Assembly: GCA_963780895.1 (NCBI GenBank)
Contig: CAWAEG010000002.1
Coordinates: 558,001-622,000, forward strand
From: DASQFI01 sp963780895
Lineage (GTDB): Bacteria > Acidobacteriota > Vicinamibacteria > Vicinamibacterales > SCN-69-37
Direction: 5' to 3'
Length of the DNA: 64,000 nt
A model generated the notes under the pieces. It was not told the DNA's origin. It searched no databases and saw nothing but the letters and a program-made list of their open reading frames with translations. How positions within the stretch are numbered: the first letter of the stretch is position 1; each line of letters starts with the position of its first letter. The position numbers and the translations under genes are program-made. Shown in pieces: positions 60,611 through 64,000 of the stretch.

Positions 60611-62653
60611 CTACTTGTTCGGGGCGAAGTACCCGCCGCGGCTCTCGACGACGATGCCGTCGCGCAGCGACTTGATCTCCACTTTCCGCCAGGCGCCGTC
60701 GCGGTCGTCGTTCGTCGACGTGTAGCTGATCACGTACCGCCGGCGCAGATTCTCGAGAATCCGCCGATAGTTGGCGTCGAGTTCCGTCACGTCGGCCGGG
60801 AAATAGGCCTCGCCCATCGAGAGCTCGCCCATGCGCTCCAGATACGCGCGATCGAGGTTGTTGCCCAAGCCGATAGGGAAGACCATGGCGTCCACGCCCC
60901 GGATCGCGTTCAGAACGTCTGTAAACGTATGCACGCTGCCGGGGCCGGTGCCGGGGTTGTTCTCGTCGCGGCCGTCGGTGAGCACGACGACGGCGCGCCG
61001 GCCCTCCACGCGCGTCAGCCGCTGCAGACTCTCGACGACCGCGTCGTACAGCGCCGTGCCGCCTTTGACCGAATACCGCTTGATCGCGTCCATCGCCCAG
61101 ACGCGAATGGTCGTCAGGTCGTGGATCATGTCCGTCTTGTCCGAGAACAACATGACCGCGAGCTTGTCCTTCTCGGGCAGCGACTCCACGAACTTCCGCG
61201 CCGATTCCATGACCATCGGCGCCGCGCGCTTCATGCTGCCGCTCTCGTCGAGCACGAGGATGATCGACACCGGCGCGACCGCCTCCTGGAACACCTCGAC
61301 CTTCTGCTCGATGCCGTCCTCGAGGACGACGAGGTCTTCGGCGGCGACGTCCACCAGCTGCCGGTTGCTGTCGCGGATCGTGAGCTCGATCGACGGCTTG
61401 ATCGGCGGCGGCAGGGGAGCCGTGTAGCCCTTCCGCGCCTTGATCACGTGCGTCGGGTCGCTCGTCTCGACCGTGATCGCCCGCCACTTGCCGTCGAGTT
61501 TCTGGTTCTTCGGCGTGTAGGTCACCACGTACCGGATCTGCACGTCCGCGGCGATTTGCGCGTGCACGTCCGGTAGCTGTTCCTCCCGGAACGGGAAAAA
61601 CGCGCGCCCGCCGCTTTCGACCGCGATGTGCCGCAGCAGATCTTCGCCCTCGAGCGAGATGCCGGCCACGCCGGCGACCCCGATCACGTACACTGTAATA
61701 CCCGCGGCCTTCACCGACGAGAGTGCGCGCTCGAACTTCATCGCGCTGTGCTCGTCGTAGCCGTCGGTGATGACGACGATCGCGTGCCGGCCCTCCGACG
61801 TGTCGAGCTGTTCGACGACCGTCGAGAGGCAGTCGAGAATCGCGGTACCGCCCGTCGGCTTGATCTCCTCGATCGCGCCCGCGATCGTCGCGGCGTCGCG
61901 CGTCGGACCCGTGATCGCGCCGAGCGTCTTCGAAAACGGCGCCACGACAACGGTGTCGATCGGGCGGAGCAGCTTCGGTAGTCTGCCGGCCGCTTCGCGG
62001 ACGAATTCGATCCGCCGGCGCATGCTGCCGCTCGTATCGATGAGCAGCGTGTAGGTCGCGGGCATCGCGTCCGGCTTGGCGACGTCCAGCTCCTGCAGCA
62101 CACCGTCCTCGAGCACCCGGAAGTTCTCCGGCTTGAGGCCGTTCACCGGCCGGCCCTTGGCGTCGAGCACCTGCGGCTCGAGGAGCACGCTCTGGACCGA
62201 CGTGGACTGGCTGACGTCGATCGGCTTCAGCAGAATCTTGTCGCGCGCAATGTTGCCGTGCCCGTCCTGGACCTGCACCGAGATCTCGGCCACCTCGAAC
62301 GGGTTTTTGTCGGTCCATTCGATGGCATACGGCGCCGTCTTATCCTCGCCGACCAATTGGCCGTCAACGAAGAACTGCACCCCGATGAGCACGGCGTCAT
62401 CGTCCTTGGTCATCACGCGGGCGACGATGCGGAGGGCGCCCGCCATGCCGGTCCGGCCGAGCGGGGAGGTGATCTGGATGGCAAGCGGCGGCGGGGCTGG
62501 CGCGGCCGCTTGAGCCGGGTCCTGCGCCGCAGTCGGACGAGGCGGATCCTGCGCGCCCTGAGCGAAGTCGAAGGGGCGCGCACCCGTCGGCACCGCCGAC
62601 CAGATGGCCGCCGCCAGGAGAACGCCGAGAACCGCGAGAGCCTTGCGTTGCAC
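60611..62653 (-). CDS. Secreted double-VWA-domain protein
   Basis: A 680-residue exported protein. GTG 62653 is chosen because it begins a signal peptide (QRKALAVLGVLLAAAIWSAV); the frame upstream is antisense to the AAA gene end. After a Pro/Ala linker (APAPPPLAIQITSP) come two copies of the VWFA layout: a short beta domain (NFRVLEDGVLQELDVAKP; DLVVLEDGIEQKVEVFQE) then a VWA domain. MIDAS motifs are DTSGSM and DESGSM, and second strands are HAIVVITDGYDEHS and RAVVVLTDGRDENN. It lies 21 nt downstream of the AAA ATPase gene on the same strand, the classic MoxR/VWA pairing, but its export signal places it outside the cytoplasm. Confidence 0.88.
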   Translation of the reverse strand: MQRKALAVLGVLLAAAIWSAVPTGARPFDFAQGAQDPPRPTAAQDPAQAAAPAPPPLAIQITSPLGRTGMAGALRIVARVMTKDDDAVLIGVQFFVDGQLVGEDKTAPYAIEWTDKNPFEVAEISVQVQDGHGNIARDKILLKPIDVSQSTSVQSVLLEPQVLDAKGRPVNGLKPENFRVLEDGVLQELDVAKPDAMPATYTLLIDTSGSMRRRIEFVREAAGRLPKLLRPIDTVVVAPFSKTLGAITGPTRDAATIAGAIEEIKPTGGTAILDCLSTVVEQLDTSEGRHAIVVITDGYDEHSAMKFERALSSVKAAGITVYVIGVAGVAGISLEGEDLLRHIAVESGGRAFFPFREEQLPDVHAQIAADVQIRYVVTYTPKNQKLDGKWRAITVETSDPTHVIKARKGYTAPLPPPIKPSIELTIRDSNRQLVDVAAEDLVVLEDGIEQKVEVFQEAVAPVSIILVLDESGSMKRAAPMVMESARKFVESLPEKDKLAVMLFSDKTDMIHDLTTIRVWAMDAIKRYSVKGGTALYDAVVESLQRLTRVEGRRAVVVLTDGRDENNPGTGPGSVHTFTDVLNAIRGVDAMVFPIGLGNNLDRAYLERMGELSMGEAYFPADVTELDANYRRILENLRRRYVISYTSTNDDRDGAWRKVEIKSLRDGIVVESRGGYFAPNK

Positions 62654-62673
62654 GGACAGGTGTCCGGTCCCGA

Positions 62674-64000
62674 TCAGTGCTGCTGCGCCGAGACGCCCGC
62701 GGTTTCGTCCACGAAGTAGCTGGCGCACGCGGCCTCCAGCAGATCCACGGTCAGCCGGGCAGGCTCGCCCAGATACAGCGCCAGCGACAACGCCTGATCG
62801 ATCAGATCGCGCGGATGACATCCCCGGATTTCAATGCCTCTCGCCGGATACACGCGCTCGAGCAGATGCCTGACGTGTGCGGGATCGAACTCCAGATCGC
62901 GCTCCCGGCAGGCGTTCTGGAAAATCTGCGTGAAGTCGTCCGTCGTCGGGCTCTCCGCGAAGACCTTGTAGTGAATACGTCGGAGGAACGCCTCGTCAAC
63001 CAGCTCCGCCGGCTTGATGTTCGTCGCGAAGATGACGAGCACCATGAACGGCAGATCCACTTTCTGGCCGGATTGGAGCGTGAGGAAGTCCACGCGGCTT
63101 TCGAGCGGCGTGATCCACCGGTTGAGGAGCGCGTGCGGCGAGCACTTCTGCCGGCCGAAGTCGTCGATGACGAGCGCGCCGCCGTTGGCGACGAGCTGAA
63201 TCGGCGCGCGGTAGAACTTGGCGACCGAACTGTAGGCCAGATCGAGCGAGTCGAGCGTGAGCTCGCCGCCGACGGTGACCAGCGGGCGGCGGCAGCAGAT
63301 CCAGCGCTTGTCGTGTGTTTCCTGCGACTCGAGGCTCATGTTGTCCTCGGGCGGCGGGAGCGGCTCATGGTTGACCGGGTCGAACATCTGGATGATGTGG
63401 CCGTCCACGTCCAGGGCGTGCGGGATCCAGATCTCGCCGTAGAGCAGGTTGCCGATCGCCTGCGAGACGACGGTCTTGCCGTTTCCAGGCGGGCCGTACA
63501 CGAAGAGCGAGTGACGCGCGTTGACCGCCGGGCCGAGCTGATCGAGCACGCGCTGGCTCAGGACCAGGTGCGAAAACGCTTCCCTGACCTGGTCGCGTGA
63601 CACGAGCCCGGGGTTGTTGGCCTGGAACGCCATCATGTACCGGCGATATTGCGTGACGGGTACGGGCGCGACGCCCGTGTACATGCTCATCTCGAGAAAG
63701 GTGTGCGCGCGCTCGCGGCCGAGATGGGTGATGCGGTACCGGTACGACGGCGCACCGAGCGTGCTGCCGCCGACGATTTCACAGAGGTGCTGCGTCTTGA
63801 GCGCGTCGATGGCCGGCTCGATGACCGAAAACGGCAGCCCGAGCCGATCCGCGATGTGCACGCCCGACAGCTCGCCGGCGAAGTGCAGCGCCTTGATGAC
63901 GAGCTGAATGACGAGATCCAGGCGAAGCCCGGATTCCTCCAGCGTTCGGGGCGCCGGGAGTGCGGTGGCGTCGTATGTCTCGTCTGCGGTCTCGTCGGTG
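62674..64000 (-). CDS. AAA ATPase (MoxR-like) with N-terminal winged-helix segment, 5' end beyond window
   Basis: The frame is open from the window edge to a stop at 62674, at least 442 residues. The AAA module has Walker A YGPPGNGKTVVSQAIGNL, Walker B-type NGGALVIDDFGRQKCSPHAL, sensor region MVLVIFATNIKPAELVDEAF and a C-terminal lid (RGIEIRGCHPRDLIDQALSL). Ahead of it is a winged-helix-like region (VIKALHFAGELSGVHIADRL; LKTQHLCEIVGG; YRYRITHLGRERA) not usual in MoxR. An internal GTG at 63861 could start a shorter form. AAA/VWA pairs act as chaperones for metal-dependent complexes; the target is unknown. Confidence 0.87.
   Translation of the reverse strand, partial: TDETADETYDATALPAPRTLEESGLRLDLVIQLVIKALHFAGELSGVHIADRLGLPFSVIEPAIDALKTQHLCEIVGGSTLGAPSYRYRITHLGRERAHTFLEMSMYTGVAPVPVTQYRRYMMAFQANNPGLVSRDQVREAFSHLVLSQRVLDQLGPAVNARHSLFVYGPPGNGKTVVSQAIGNLLYGEIWIPHALDVDGHIIQMFDPVNHEPLPPPEDNMSLESQETHDKRWICCRRPLVTVGGELTLDSLDLAYSSVAKFYRAPIQLVANGGALVIDDFGRQKCSPHALLNRWITPLESRVDFLTLQSGQKVDLPFMVLVIFATNIKPAELVDEAFLRRIHYKVFAESPTTDDFTQIFQNACRERDLEFDPAHVRHLLERVYPARGIEIRGCHPRDLIDQALSLALYLGEPARLTVDLLEAACASYFVDETAGVSAQQH

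Noticed and set aside
60530..62318. Extension of the GT39-like gene upstream into a long in-frame Arg/Gly-rich region
   Set aside because: That part is the out-of-register shadow of the double-VWA gene on the same strand; the membrane protein is self-contained from about 60521.

Overview
The window is high-GC, gene-dense bacterial chromosome and reads as Acidobacteriota, most likely a Vicinamibacteria-like soil lineage. That placement is an inference from protein families: very large secreted beta-propeller/sortilin-like proteins, VWFA-type proteins of the acidobacterial kind, OmpR-type winged-helix/TolB-like/TPR regulators, modular subtilisins and many lipoproteins. One tRNA gene (Leu, CAG) is present. 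I see no rRNA, CRISPR array, transposase gene or phage gene.

Layout. 0-7 kb: three secreted Asp-box beta-propeller proteins of one family, one divergent and cut by the window edge. 7-16 kb: a mixed metabolic and regulatory stretch (metallo-beta-lactamase-fold hydrolase, sigma-factor remnant, lipoprotein, DHDPS-family aldolase plus atypical SDR, BlaI-type repressor, B12/radical-SAM enzyme, zincin-like protein, winged-helix/TPR regulator). 16-22 kb: a CocE-type hydrolase, then a tightly overlapping Nudix / CYTH-CHAD / ParA operon. 22-30 kb: an FkbM methyltransferase, a subtilisin, a 63-bp tandem repeat array, a secreted orphan, a MITE-like palindrome and a coupled low-complexity protein/beta-barrel pair. 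30-38 kb: an APC permease-USP-MgtE fusion, two VWFA proteins, a nucleotide-transporter-like protein, the tRNA in a palindrome-rich spacer, and an orphan ExbD. 38-47 kb: a collinear run of acyl ligase, acyl carrier protein, B12/radical-SAM enzyme, alpha-toroid cyclase-like protein and DUF362 protein, continuing by 4-nt overlaps into TPR membrane and GT87 proteins. 47-60.5 kb: an exopolysaccharide locus (WbaP-like initiator, WecG-type GT26, fucose-synthase-like epimerase, GT4, FkbM, Wzx flippase, methyltransferase, GT39-like membrane protein) interrupted by a second modular subtilisin. 60.6-64 kb: a double-VWA protein and a MoxR-like AAA ATPase that runs off the window.

How the genes work together. 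The two most suggestive units are the Nudix-CHAD-ParA operon, which could position or handle polyphosphate bodies, and the ligase-ACP-radical SAM-toroid-DUF362 run, which looks like an undescribed lipid or terpenoid-type pathway feeding the neighbouring cell-surface polysaccharide genes.

Sequence quality. At least nine genes contain an isolated one-base indel (one gene has a compensating pair) that breaks an otherwise well-conserved reading frame; repairing each restores a normal-length protein. Some may be real pseudogenes, but the density suggests residual sequencing or assembly errors, so coordinates of these genes are given for the reconstructed gene.
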